Below are positions 16,648 through 24,868 of a stretch of DNA of 64,000 nucleotides, piece by piece. The first letter of the stretch is position 1. The number at the start of each line of letters is the position of its first letter. Both the position numbers and the translations under genes were made by a program. The notes beneath the pieces were generated by a model that made no database searches, was not told the DNA's origin, and was given only the letters and a program-made list of their open reading frames with translations. The stretch is from Paracoccus sp. (in: a-proteobacteria) (lineage in GTDB: Bacteria; Pseudomonadota; Alphaproteobacteria; Rhodobacterales; Rhodobacteraceae): the NCBI RefSeq assembly GCF_030538755.1, contig NZ_JAUNTJ010000009.1, positions 51,078-115,077 of the forward strand, in the 5' to 3' direction.

Positions 16648-17828
16648 GCCTGGTCCCTGACATGGAGGCGCGCAGCGCTGGAGACTGGGCAGGCTGGTTC
16701 TGGGCCACTTCGTTTCCGGATTGGCTAAAGCGCGTGACCGACCCCGAAGGCGGGCTGTTCGAGGCTCTGGATGCCGATGGCGCGCCGGTTCCTGCGGGGC
16801 AGACCGTTCTTGCGCAGGCGCGCGGCCTGTTCGCCCTGTCTTATCTGGCGCTGCTGTCAGGTGATCCCGCGCTGAAGGCTGCGGCGGGGCGGCAGGTCGT
16901 GGTGCTGGATCGCTTCCGCAAGGCGCCGGGCCTCTATCGCCGGATGGTGGCCCGGGATGGGCGGCCGCCAGACGATGTGGCCCGCAGCTATGACCAGACC
17001 TTCGTTATTCTGGGCCTCTCGACCTGGAACCGGCTGGCTCCCTCGCTGACCGTGCAGGCCGAGATTGATGCCTGCTGGACAGCTCTGAAGACAACGCTGA
17101 CTGACCCCGCGACCGGGCTTTTGCTAGAGGATGACAGCGTTACCGATCCCGCAGCCCCCACCGCCCCGCCAAGGGCACAAAATCCACATATGCATCTTTA
17201 TGAGGCCTGTCTCCATGCCTGCGAGATGTCTGGCGATCTGCGCTGGCACGGCCGGGCGGCGGAACTGAGGGCTCGGGCGCTGAAGCACTTTTTCGACCGG
17301 GACACCGGTAGCATTGCCGAGTTCCTGACCCCGGACCTGCGCCCCCTGTCCGGCCCTGACGGTCGGCGGCGCGAGCCTGGGCATCAATGCGAATGGGCGT
17401 GGCTGTTACGGCGTGAGGTTGAACTGGGTGGCGATCCGGCCCTGCTGGCGATCGCCGGGCAGTTGGAGGCCTTTGCGGATGCCCATGGCTTTGCCACGAC
17501 GGGGCCGCTGACGGGGGCGGCCTATGATGCCGTTTCAGCGCAGGGGGTAATGGAGTCGTCGCATCTTCTCTGGCCCCAGACCGAGGCGATCAAGGCCTTT
17601 GCAATGCGTCATACCGCAGGTGAGCCTGGGGCCGCAGATCGCGCGAAAAGCCTGCTGACCCGGATGTTCGACCACTGGTTTGCCGGGCGTTCCGCCTTCG
17701 TGAACCGGCTGGACGCGCAGGGCCACACCCTGTGGCCCGAGGCGCTGACCCGCTTGCAATATCATCTCGTGCTCGCGCTGACGGAGGGCGCGCGCGCGGG
17801 GCTTTGGCCGGGGATTCCCCGGCACTGA
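16644..17828 (+). CDS. AGE family (N-acylglucosamine 2-epimerase-like) isomerase
   Basis: A 394-residue (alpha/alpha)6-barrel protein of the AGE superfamily, which interconverts sugars at C1/C2 (mannose isomerase, cellobiose epimerase, sulfoquinovose isomerase). Visible family marks are LAQARGLFALSYLA, YDQTFVILGLS, NPHMHLYEACL (about residues 180-190), PGHQCEWAWLL with a catalytic His, and HLLWPQTEAIKAF near residue 305 with the second one. GTG start overlaps the regulator stop. No such enzyme is required by the canonical glucuronate route, so its substrate in this operon is unknown; it may supply or equilibrate a free uronate or another sugar. Confidence 0.82.
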   Translation: MSLVPDMEARSAGDWAGWFWATSFPDWLKRVTDPEGGLFEALDADGAPVPAGQTVLAQARGLFALSYLALLSGDPALKAAAGRQVVVLDRFRKAPGLYRRMVARDGRPPDDVARSYDQTFVILGLSTWNRLAPSLTVQAEIDACWTALKTTLTDPATGLLLEDDSVTDPAAPTAPPRAQNPHMHLYEACLHACEMSGDLRWHGRAAELRARALKHFFDRDTGSIAEFLTPDLRPLSGPDGRRREPGHQCEWAWLLRREVELGGDPALLAIAGQLEAFADAHGFATTGPLTGAAYDAVSAQGVMESSHLLWPQTEAIKAFAMRHTAGEPGAADRAKSLLTRMFDHWFAGRSAFVNRLDAQGHTLWPEALTRLQYHLVLALTEGARAGLWPGIPRH

Positions 17829-17852
17829 CATCACCCTGAGGAGGAGAATGGG

Positions 17853-18827
17853 ATGAAACTCAAGACATTTGGACTGGCTGCGATCCTGCTCGCGTCCACA
17901 GCGGCGGCAGCACTGGCGGAAATCCGGTTCGCGCTGTCAACTGCACAAAACGCGACCGACCCGCTGGCCATCGCCATGGAAGAAGCCGCCACCCGGATTG
18001 AAGCCCGCAGCAATGGAGAGATCCAGGTGAAGGTCTATCCGTCCTCGCAACTGGGTTCCGACAATGATGTGCTGGAGCAGATCCGCAATGGTGCTGCTAT
18101 TGCGGTGCTGGTCGATGCGGGGCGCCTCGCGCCGTTCCAGAAGGAGTTGGGTATTCTGTCCGCTCCTTATCTGGTGGACGAATGGACGCAATACGCGGCC
18201 ATCACCTCGTCCGAGCCCTACAAGGCCTGGGTCGAGGAACTGGCCGCATCTTCGGGCCTGCGCCTGCTGAACTACAACTGGTTCCAGGGAACCCGTCAGA
18301 TGTTCACCAAAACCGCCGTTACCAAGCCCGAAGATCTGGTGGGCGTGCGCGTCCGCACCATCGACGCGGCCGGCTGGCTGGCCACCGTGAATGCCATGGG
18401 TGCGAGTGCCGTGCCAATGCCGTGGTCCGAGGTCTATTCGGCCTTGCAACTGACCGCCATCGACGGGGCCGAGGCACAGCTGACCGGGGCTTATGGCATC
18501 AAGTTGCATGAGGTGACCGGCAACCTGGCATTCACCAATCATGTGCAACTGGTGACCGGCCTGACCACCTCGGAAACCTGGTTCCAGACGCTGACGCTGG
18601 AACAGCAGGCGATCATCACCGAAGAGTTGCAGAAGGCGGGCGATTCCGCCTCGGCCGCGACGGTGGCGAAGAGCGAAGAGGTTCTGGCCGAGATGAAGGC
18701 TGCGGGCATGGTCGTGAACGAGGTCAACCCCGAGGATTTCAAGGTCCTGACCGCTGGCGTCTATGCCGAACTGGGGCTGGAAGAGGCCCGGGCCGCGTTG
18801 CGTCCCTTCATTGACGCGGCCAAGTAA
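17853..18827 (+). CDS. TRAP transporter substrate-binding protein (DctP type)
   Basis: The 324-residue periplasmic receptor begins with a Sec signal peptide (residues 1-22, LLASTAAAALA then EIRFALS). The mature part has typical DctP features: SNGEIQVKVYPSSQLG, FTKTAVTKPEDLVGVRVRT with the conserved Arg that clamps the substrate carboxylate, and GAEAQLTGAYGIKLHEV. Next to the two permease genes and the uronate catabolic enzymes it most likely captures glucuronate, galacturonate or a related sugar acid. A GGAGGAG-type ribosome site precedes the ATG by about seven bases. Confidence 0.93.
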   Translation: MKLKTFGLAAILLASTAAAALAEIRFALSTAQNATDPLAIAMEEAATRIEARSNGEIQVKVYPSSQLGSDNDVLEQIRNGAAIAVLVDAGRLAPFQKELGILSAPYLVDEWTQYAAITSSEPYKAWVEELAASSGLRLLNYNWFQGTRQMFTKTAVTKPEDLVGVRVRTIDAAGWLATVNAMGASAVPMPWSEVYSALQLTAIDGAEAQLTGAYGIKLHEVTGNLAFTNHVQLVTGLTTSETWFQTLTLEQQAIITEELQKAGDSASAATVAKSEEVLAEMKAAGMVVNEVNPEDFKVLTAGVYAELGLEEARAALRPFIDAAK

Positions 18828-18845
18828 GACTGGACGAAGCACTGT

Positions 18846-18871
18846 CAGGCGTGACGATCCTGTCACGCCTG
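18846..18871 (+). terminator. 10-bp hairpin between dctP and dctQ
   Basis: CAGGCGTGAC pairs perfectly with GTCACGCCTG around GATCCT. There is no T-run. Placed between the receptor gene and the permease genes, it fits an mRNA-stabilising or attenuating hairpin that keeps receptor levels above permease levels. Confidence 0.65.
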
Positions 18872-18900
18872 CTCCCTCGCAGAGGGGTTGGGAGGAAATG

Positions 18901-19392
18901 ATGCTGAAACTGTTCGACAGGCTCGAAGAGCTTGTGGCGGTGTTCCTGCTTGCGGGAACCGTGGTTGCCGTTCTGGTAGGGGCCATTGGCCGCTCTATGG
19001 GCCATCCCGTGCCCTCCGGCCCGGAAATCGCGCAGTTGTTGCTGATCTGGACCTGCATGATCGGCGCCGATCTGGTGATGAAACGCGGCGAGCATATCCG
19101 TATTTCGGCCCTGCCCGACGCGCTGACCCCAAGCGGGCGGCGCCTGCTGCACCTGATCTGTGTGACCTGCATTCTGGCCTTCCTGACCTATTGCGGCTGG
19201 CTGGGCTGGAACCTCGCCATGTCGAACTGGGCGCGCGAAATGGGGGCCTCGGGCCTGTCTTATGGCTGGGTGACGCTGGCCTTCCCGGTCGGCTGTGCGC
19301 TGATGATCGTGTCGATGATCCGGCGGATCGTCGGCCATGGCCTGCTTTTCTCCATCGAACCCGAACATCGTGACGGAGAGCAACTGCTGTGA
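18901..19392 (+). CDS. TRAP transporter small permease (DctQ type)
   Basis: A 163-residue inner-membrane protein with four hydrophobic helices, the DctQ topology. It opens with LFDRLEELVAVFLLAGTVVA, has the conserved SGPEIAQLLLIWTCMIGADLVMKRGEHIRI segment in the second helix region, and ends with a helix before VSMIRRIVGHG. The second of two adjacent ATG codons is used because GGAGG is five bases before it. Its stop overlaps the GTG start of the large permease. Confidence 0.92.
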   Translation: MLKLFDRLEELVAVFLLAGTVVAVLVGAIGRSMGHPVPSGPEIAQLLLIWTCMIGADLVMKRGEHIRISALPDALTPSGRRLLHLICVTCILAFLTYCGWLGWNLAMSNWAREMGASGLSYGWVTLAFPVGCALMIVSMIRRIVGHGLLFSIEPEHRDGEQLL

Positions 19393-20681
19393 TCTCTTTC
19401 CTGCTTCTTGTCGCTGCGCTGAGCCTGATGGTCATCGGCATGCCGGTCTCTTTCGCCATCGGCGTGGCGAGCCTGGGCTATTTCCTGCTGCCCACTACCT
19501 TCATGCCGGATACGACTGCCGTGCAGCGGATCATCGCGGCCAGCCAGTCCTTCCCGTTGTTGGCCGTGCCGCTGTTCATTCTGGTGGGCCATCTGATGAA
19601 CGGATCGGGTATCACGCCAAGGATGATGATTCTCGCATCTACCTGTGCGGGGTGGATGCGCGGCGGGCTGGCGCAGATCAGCCTGCTGCTGTCGGCGCTG
19701 ATGGGCGGCATCTCAGGCTCTGCCGTGGCCGATGCCGCGATGCAGTCGCGCATTCTGGGCGGGCCGATGATCAAGGAGGGCTACTCCAAGGGCTTCACGG
19801 CCGCCTTGCTGTCTGTCGGTGGCCTGATTACCGCGACCATCCCGCCCAGCCTGGGGCTGATCCTTTATGGCTTTCTGGGAGAGGTCTCCATCGGCCGCCT
19901 GTTCATCGCGGGCATCGTTCCGGGCGTGCTGCTGACCATCGCCCTGATGATCGCTACCGCCTGGATCGCCGAGTCGCGCGATTACAAGCCGGTAGACGAT
20001 CGCAGGCCCACCTTCCGCGAGGTAATGTCGGCAGTAAAGAGCAGCTTCTGGGCGATCCTCTTCCCGGTCTGGCTGATCGTCGGCATCCGGTTTGGTATTT
20101 TCACTCCGTCCGAGGCGGGCGCTTTCGCCGTGGCCTATGCGCTGGTGGTGGGCGTGGTGATCTACCGCGAGCTTACGCTGAACAAGATCATCGACGCTTT
20201 GCTCTTATCCGTCCGCGACATCGGGATGATCATGTTTATCATCCTGCTTTCCGGCGCCTTCGGCTATGTTATCACCTTCGAGCGCGTGCCGCAGACCCTG
20301 GCCGAGGTGACAATGGGTCTCTTCTCTTCGCAGACCGCGCTTCTCTTCACGATTGCGGTCTTCCTGCTGTTCTTCGGGATGCTGGTCGAGGCGACGGTGA
20401 TTGTCATGCTGCTGACGCCGATTCTGGTGCCGGTGATTACTGCGGCGGGGATTGACCCGGTGCATTTCGGGCCGATCATGATGACGCTGGTCACCTTTGG
20501 CGGGATGACCCCGCCGGTGGGTGTGTCGATGTTCACCGTCTGCGGTATCCTGAAATGCTCTTACAAAGACTATACGCTGGAGATGATCCCGCTGGCCGTG
20601 GCGGTGCTGGTTGTGGTCGTCATCATGATCCTGTTTCCGCAGATCGTGATGTTCCTGCCTGACATAATGATGGGGGGCTGA
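19389..20681 (+). CDS. TRAP transporter large permease (DctM type)
   Basis: The 430-residue, about 12-helix permease performs sodium-driven uptake with DctQ. Family motifs include VGHLMNGSGITPRMM, LMGGISGSAVADAA (about residues 98-111), GGLITATIPPSLGLILYG, and FGGMTPPVGVSMFTVCGI near residue 377. GTG start, coupled to dctQ by a four-base overlap. The gene ends two bases before the GTG of uxaC, so transport and the first catabolic step are made from one transcript. Confidence 0.95.
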   Translation: MISFLLLVAALSLMVIGMPVSFAIGVASLGYFLLPTTFMPDTTAVQRIIAASQSFPLLAVPLFILVGHLMNGSGITPRMMILASTCAGWMRGGLAQISLLLSALMGGISGSAVADAAMQSRILGGPMIKEGYSKGFTAALLSVGGLITATIPPSLGLILYGFLGEVSIGRLFIAGIVPGVLLTIALMIATAWIAESRDYKPVDDRRPTFREVMSAVKSSFWAILFPVWLIVGIRFGIFTPSEAGAFAVAYALVVGVVIYRELTLNKIIDALLLSVRDIGMIMFIILLSGAFGYVITFERVPQTLAEVTMGLFSSQTALLFTIAVFLLFFGMLVEATVIVMLLTPILVPVITAAGIDPVHFGPIMMTLVTFGGMTPPVGVSMFTVCGILKCSYKDYTLEMIPLAVAVLVVVVIMILFPQIVMFLPDIMMGG

Positions 20682-20683
20682 TC

Positions 20684-22078
20684 GTGCTTCTGCATCCCGA
20701 CCGGCTGCTGCCGCCCGACCCTGCCACGCGCGCTCTGGCGCGGGAACTGTTTGCAACGGTGGAGAAAGCCCCCATCGTCTCACCTCACGGGCATACGGAC
20801 CCGCGCTGGTGGGGCGAGAACCCGGCCTTTGCGAACGCCGCCGAGCTGTTCGTCATTCCTGACCACTATGTCGTGCGTATGCTGGTCAGCCAAGGCATCC
20901 CCTACGAGGCCCTGGGCATCGGTCCCGGCGCTGAACCCGCCCCCCGCGCGATTTGGCGCACCTTCGCAGCCCATTACCACCTGTTCCGGGGAACCCCGTC
21001 CCGGCTGTGGGTTGACCATGCGCTGAGCGAGGTTTTCGGGTTGGAAGACCGTCTGTCCCCCGCCAATGCCGATGCGCATTTCGACGCCATCGGGGAATTG
21101 CTGACCCGGCCCGATTACCGGCCCCGGGCGCTGTACGACCGCTTTGGGATCGAGGTCATCGCCACAACGGACTCGGCGCTGGATGACCTGAAATGGCATC
21201 GGATGGCCCGGGAAAGCGGCTGGAAAGGCCGCGTCGTGCCAACCTACCGCCCCGATGCAGTGATCGACCCGGAGGGTGAGGGCTTTTCCGCCGCTCTGGA
21301 CCGGCTGGGAGAGATCACGGACTGCGATACCGCCCGCTGGCAGGGCTATCTCGACGCCCATCGCGCCCGCCGTGCTTTCTTTATTGCCGAGGGCGCGACG
21401 GCAACCGACCACGGCCACCCCACCGCCCAGACAGCGAACCTTTCCGCCGCCGAAGCTGCCGCACTGTTCGACCGGGTTCGCCTCGGCAAGGCCAGCCCCG
21501 CCGAGGCAGAGTTGTTCCGCGCCCAGATGCTGACCGAGATGGCCCGCATGTCCGTTGACGACGGTCTGGTGATGCAGCTGCATCCCGGATCGTTCCGCAA
21601 CCACAGCCCCGACGTCTTTGCCAAATATGGCCGCGACCGGGGCTTCGACCTGCCCATCCCGATCAGTTTCACCGCTGCGTTGAAGCCTCTGCTGGACGCC
21701 GTGGGCCTCGACCCCGCCTTCCGTATGATCCTGTTCACGCTGGACGAAACCACCTATGCCCGCGAACTCGCGCCCCTCGCGGGCGCGTACCCTTCGCTAC
21801 GCCTTGGCCCGCCTTGGTGGTTCCACGACAGTTACCAAGGCATCCGCCGTTTCCGCGAGATGGCGACCGAGACGGCGGGTTTCCTGAACACTGTGGGGTT
21901 CAATGACGACACCCGCGCATTGTGCTCTATCCCCGCCCGCCACGATGTCAGCCGCCGCGTGGACAGCGGCTTTCTGGCTGAACTGGTGGTGACCCATCGG
22001 CTGGACGAGGACGAGGCCTTCGGGCTTGCCCCGCTTTTGGCCGGCGGACTGGCGCGCGAGGGGTATCGGCTGGGCTGA
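20684..22078 (+). CDS. uxaC: Glucuronate/galacturonate isomerase
   Basis: The 464-residue uronate isomerase converts D-glucuronate to D-fructuronate (and D-galacturonate to D-tagaturonate). It is an amidohydrolase-fold protein: the metal-binding HGHTDPRWW is at residues 34-42, ATTDSALDDLKWH in the middle, MQLHPGSFRNH with a catalytic His around residue 300, and RFREMATETAGF near the C-terminus. Start GTG at 20684 directly after dctM. With UxuB, UxuA and KdgK it completes glucuronate breakdown to KDPG. No altronate enzymes (UxaA, UxaB) are here, so glucuronate is the likelier substrate. Confidence 0.95.
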   Translation: MLLHPDRLLPPDPATRALARELFATVEKAPIVSPHGHTDPRWWGENPAFANAAELFVIPDHYVVRMLVSQGIPYEALGIGPGAEPAPRAIWRTFAAHYHLFRGTPSRLWVDHALSEVFGLEDRLSPANADAHFDAIGELLTRPDYRPRALYDRFGIEVIATTDSALDDLKWHRMARESGWKGRVVPTYRPDAVIDPEGEGFSAALDRLGEITDCDTARWQGYLDAHRARRAFFIAEGATATDHGHPTAQTANLSAAEAAALFDRVRLGKASPAEAELFRAQMLTEMARMSVDDGLVMQLHPGSFRNHSPDVFAKYGRDRGFDLPIPISFTAALKPLLDAVGLDPAFRMILFTLDETTYARELAPLAGAYPSLRLGPPWWFHDSYQGIRRFREMATETAGFLNTVGFNDDTRALCSIPARHDVSRRVDSGFLAELVVTHRLDEDEAFGLAPLLAGGLAREGYRLG

Positions 22079-22106
22079 TCTTCCACGTCAATCGGACGGC
22101 CCAGCA

Positions 22107-22137
22107 GCCAGATCAAATCAACCCGGTTTGATCTGGC
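22107..22137 (+). terminator. 11-bp hairpin after uxaC
   Basis: GCCAGATCAAA at 22107-22117 pairs perfectly with TTTGATCTGGC at 22127-22137, loop TCAACCCGG. It lacks a T-run but is very stable and lies 28 bases after the stop, marking the end of the uronate operon. Its ATCAAA/TTTGAT cores echo the arms of the uxuR operator. Confidence 0.6.
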
Positions 22138-22259
22138 AAATGGTCTGTTCCAGTTCGTCGGAGATTTTGGGTCTTTCAGGACGTCTGCATCTCGCCCCGG
22201 CACAACAGCCTCTCTGGAATGAACAAGTGCAAATTTGAAAGAGACGGTCCCGCGCGCGG

Positions 22260-22405
22260 CCGTGCAACGGCGTATCAACGGAGGTGCTGAAGGGCCAGGA
22301 TGGCAAATTGCCGGTGGCGGTGCCGCGCGATCATGACAGCAGCTTTGAACTGGAATTTGTCAAGAAGGGCCAGATCCGGCTCGACAGGATGGATGATAAG
22401 ATTAT
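22260..22405 (+). pseudogene. IS256-family transposase fragment
   Basis: Residues from 22284 read KLPVAVPRDHDSSFELEF and KKGQIRLDRMDDKIIGL, which is the conserved N-terminal block of IS256 transposases (normally VPRDR..SFEP.L and FDDKII). Only about 45 codons survive, with no catalytic region. It is joined directly to an IS630 piece. The stretch 22138-22259 contains no recognisable gene. Confidence 0.6.
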
Positions 22406-22411
22406 TGGACT

Positions 22412-22510
22412 TTGCCGGCCATTGCCGGGAAGTCCGAACGCGTTGCCTTCATGGGTGAAGCCGCCGTGAAGACCAACCTCACCCGCCTGCGGGGGCGTGC
22501 CTCACACGGC
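22412..22510 (+). pseudogene. IS630-type transposase fragment (right of the island)
   Basis: About 33 codons reading AGKSERVAFMGEAAVKTNL and TRLRGRASHG match the first catalytic block of the same IS630 subgroup as the fragment at 11220-11570 (there TNLIRLPGRTPRG). The catalytic Asp of FMDE is changed to Gly. It lies on the opposite strand to the left copy, so the uronate island is flanked by inverted IS630 pieces. Confidence 0.65.
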
Positions 22511-22523
22511 GCGGGACGCAATC

Positions 22524-23795
22524 TTAACCGTTTTCTTGCAGCACGCGCCCCGCGAGATACAGCGATCCGCAGATCAGGATACGGGCGCGCGGTTCTGTCT
22601 GGGTGATCGCCCGGATGGCGTTAAGCACCGAATCTGCTTCGGTTGCAGCGATTCCGGCCTGTTGTGCTGCTGCGGCTGTTTCCGAGGCGGTCAAGGTATT
22701 CGGTTCGCCGGGGATCGGAACGGCTGTCAGGCTGTCGGCATGGGCGACCAGCGGCTGCATATAGCCGGTGACATCCTTGGTGTTCAGCATGCCGCAGATC
22801 AGATGCGTAGGCCGGTGGGGCAGGGCGGCGAGGGTTGCGGCGACGGCAGAGCCGCCTGCGGGATTGTGCCCGCCGTCCAGCCACAGTTCGGCATCCGGTC
22901 CTGCGGCGTCGATCAGGGGGCCGTGGCGCAGGCGCTGCATCCGGGCGGGCCAATCGGCGCGGGTAACGGCGGCGTGGCACATGTCCTGATCGGCACCCAG
23001 TTCGCGCAGGGCGGCAAGGGCAGCGCCAGCGTTTTCGATCTGATGCGGGCCGGGAAGGTTGGGCAGGGGCAGATCCAGCAGCCCGTTTTCGTCGCGGTAG
23101 ATCAGCGCATCGCCTTCACGCGCTGCGGACCAGTGCTGGCCCGAGGCGATCAGCGGGGCGAACAGGCGTTCGGCGCGGGCCTGAATGACGGTCAGTGCTT
23201 CGTCTTGCTGCGGGCCGGTGATGCAGGGGGTCCGGCGCTTGATGATCCCGGCCTTTTCACCTGCAATTTCAGGCAGGGTTTCGCCCAGATATTGCGTATG
23301 GTCGATGCTGATCGGGGTGATGATGGTCAGGCGTGGGGTGTCGATGACATTCGTCGCATCCAGCCGCCCGCCCAGCCCGACTTCGAGCAGTGTGTAATCC
23401 GCCGGGGTTCGGGAAAAGGTCAGAAATGCCGCCGCCGTGGTGATTTCAAAGAAGGTGATCGGCGCGCCCGCGTTGGCGGCCTCGCATTCCTCAAGTGCGG
23501 CGGACAGGGCGTCTTCGGCGATCAGATCGCCCGCCAGGCGGATGCGTTCGTGAAACCGGGCCAGATGCGGCGAGGTATAGGCGTGGACGCGCTTGCCCCC
23601 GGCCTCTAGCCCGGCGCGGATCATTGCTTGCGTGCTGCCCTTGCCGTTGGTGCCGGCGATGTGGATGACGGGCGGGATGCGGCGTTCGGGGTTGCCGAGC
23701 GCGGCCAGCAGGCGGTGCATCCGGTCCAGCGACAGGTCGATGATCTTGGGGTGCAGGCCCATCAGCCGGTCAAGGATGGCGTCGCTGTTTTGCAT
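22524..23795 (-). CDS. folC: Bifunctional folylpolyglutamate / dihydrofolate synthase
   Basis: The 423-residue Mur-ligase-type enzyme adds glutamate to dihydropteroate and then to tetrahydrofolates. The ATP loop HIAGTNGKGSTQAMI is at about residues 45-59, followed by TSPHLARFHERI, FFEITTAAAFL, the second-domain LEVGLGGRLDATNV, ISIDHTQYLG, and LWLDGGHNPAGG near residue 295. An in-frame GTG at 23801 would add two residues; no good ribosome site distinguishes them. It is downstream of accD, separated by a REP-like element. The accD-folC order is common in proteobacteria. Confidence 0.95.
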   Translation of the reverse strand: MQNSDAILDRLMGLHPKIIDLSLDRMHRLLAALGNPERRIPPVIHIAGTNGKGSTQAMIRAGLEAGGKRVHAYTSPHLARFHERIRLAGDLIAEDALSAALEECEAANAGAPITFFEITTAAAFLTFSRTPADYTLLEVGLGGRLDATNVIDTPRLTIITPISIDHTQYLGETLPEIAGEKAGIIKRRTPCITGPQQDEALTVIQARAERLFAPLIASGQHWSAAREGDALIYRDENGLLDLPLPNLPGPHQIENAGAALAALRELGADQDMCHAAVTRADWPARMQRLRHGPLIDAAGPDAELWLDGGHNPAGGSAVAATLAALPHRPTHLICGMLNTKDVTGYMQPLVAHADSLTAVPIPGEPNTLTASETAAAAQQAGIAATEADSVLNAIRAITQTEPRARILICGSLYLAGRVLQENG

Positions 23796-23804
23796 TGGCA
23801 CACA

Positions 23805-23855
23805 CCGGGGGCGCTTCGCCCCCGGACCCCCAGAGGATATTTTCAGACCAAAGAT
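23805..23855 (+). repeat. REP-like intergenic element, diverged copy between accD and folC
   Basis: A CCGGGGGCG/CGCCCCCGG hairpin (loop CTT) is followed by CCCCCAGAGGATATTTTCAG and ACCAAAGATG. The same order, GC hairpin then AGGATATTT.CA.AC.AAAGA, occurs on the other strand at 59850-59916, between plsY and the dihydroorotase gene. Confidence 0.55.
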
Positions 23856-23857
23856 GT

Positions 23858-24775
23858 TCAGGCCGTTTTCTGGGCCTGTTCTGTTTCTGTCGGGGCTGGG
23901 CTGGGCAGGTCGCCTGCCACCGGTGCGGGTTGGCCGGTCAGCATCCGCAGGATCGAGATCAGTTCGTCGCGCAGTTTCTTGCGGTGGGTCACGCGATCCA
24001 GCATCCCGTGTTCCAGCAGGTATTCGGCGCGCTGGAAGCCTTCGGGCAGTTTTTCACGGATGGTTTGTTCGATCACCCGCGGCCCGGCAAAGCAGATCAG
24101 TGCGTTGGGTTCGGCGATCTGGACATCGCCCAGCATGGCATAGCTGGCGGTGACGCCGCCGGTGGTGGGGTGGGTCAGCACGACGATATAGGGCAGCCCG
24201 GCCTCGCGCAGCATTTCGACGGCGACGGTGGTGCGCGGCATTTGCATCAGCGACAGGATGCCTTCTTGCATCCGCGCGCCGCCTGCGGCCGAGAACAGCA
24301 CCAGCGGGCGTTTTAGTTTCACGGCGCGTTCGGCGGCGGCGATGATGGCGTTGCCGACATACATGCCCATCGAACCGCCCATAAAGCTGAAATCCTGCGC
24401 GGCGGCGATGATCGGGGTGCGGCCCATTTCGCCTTCGGCCACCAGCATCGCCTCTTTTTCGCCGGTGTTGGCGCGGGCGGCTTTCATCCGGTCGGGGTAT
24501 TTTTTCTGGTCGCGAAAGCCCAGCGGGTCGGCCACGGGTTCGGGCACCTTGACCTCGACAAAGGCACCGCCGTCGAACAGGTTGCGGAACCGTTCGCGTG
24601 GCGTGATGGCCAGATGGTGATCGCAACTGGTGCAGACCTGAAGGTTGTCATCCAGTTCCCGGTGGAACAGCATGGTTCCGCATTCCGGGCATTTCGTCCA
24701 CAGGTTTTCCGGCACCTCGCGCCGCGAGAACAGCGAGTTGATGCGCGGGCGGACATAATTCGTGATCCAGTTCAT
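23858..24775 (-). CDS. accD: Acetyl-CoA carboxylase carboxyltransferase subunit beta
   Basis: The 305-residue beta subunit works with AccA to transfer the carboxyl group to acetyl-CoA, the first step of fatty-acid synthesis. Residues 29-51 form the zinc ribbon (CPEC and CTSC), and the crotonase-fold core shows [33 protein letters not shown] and [16 protein letters not shown]. The last 25 residues are a Pro/Thr/Glu-rich tail. The open frame continues upstream past 25 kb only as a shadow of cls; the ATG at 24775 ([10 protein letters not shown]) is the conserved start. Confidence 0.97.
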   Translation of the reverse strand: MNWITNYVRPRINSLFSRREVPENLWTKCPECGTMLFHRELDDNLQVCTSCDHHLAITPRERFRNLFDGGAFVEVKVPEPVADPLGFRDQKKYPDRMKAARANTGEKEAMLVAEGEMGRTPIIAAAQDFSFMGGSMGMYVGNAIIAAAERAVKLKRPLVLFSAAGGARMQEGILSLMQMPRTTVAVEMLREAGLPYIVVLTHPTTGGVTASYAMLGDVQIAEPNALICFAGPRVIEQTIREKLPEGFQRAEYLLEHGMLDRVTHRKKLRDELISILRMLTGQPAPVAGDLPSPAPTETEQAQKTA

Positions 24776-24868
24776 CGCCGGTTCCCTGCGGTTGTTCCGG
24801 TTCCGAAATAGGCCGGGTGGCGGCGAATTGCAATTGCGGGTGGCGGTGTAAGCGCGTTTGATGGCGGG

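Noticed and set aside
22118-22306. Small minus-strand frame between uxaC and the IS256 fragment
   Set aside because: It has no ribosome site, overlaps the uxaC hairpin and matches nothing recognisable; probably part of the IS junction debris.
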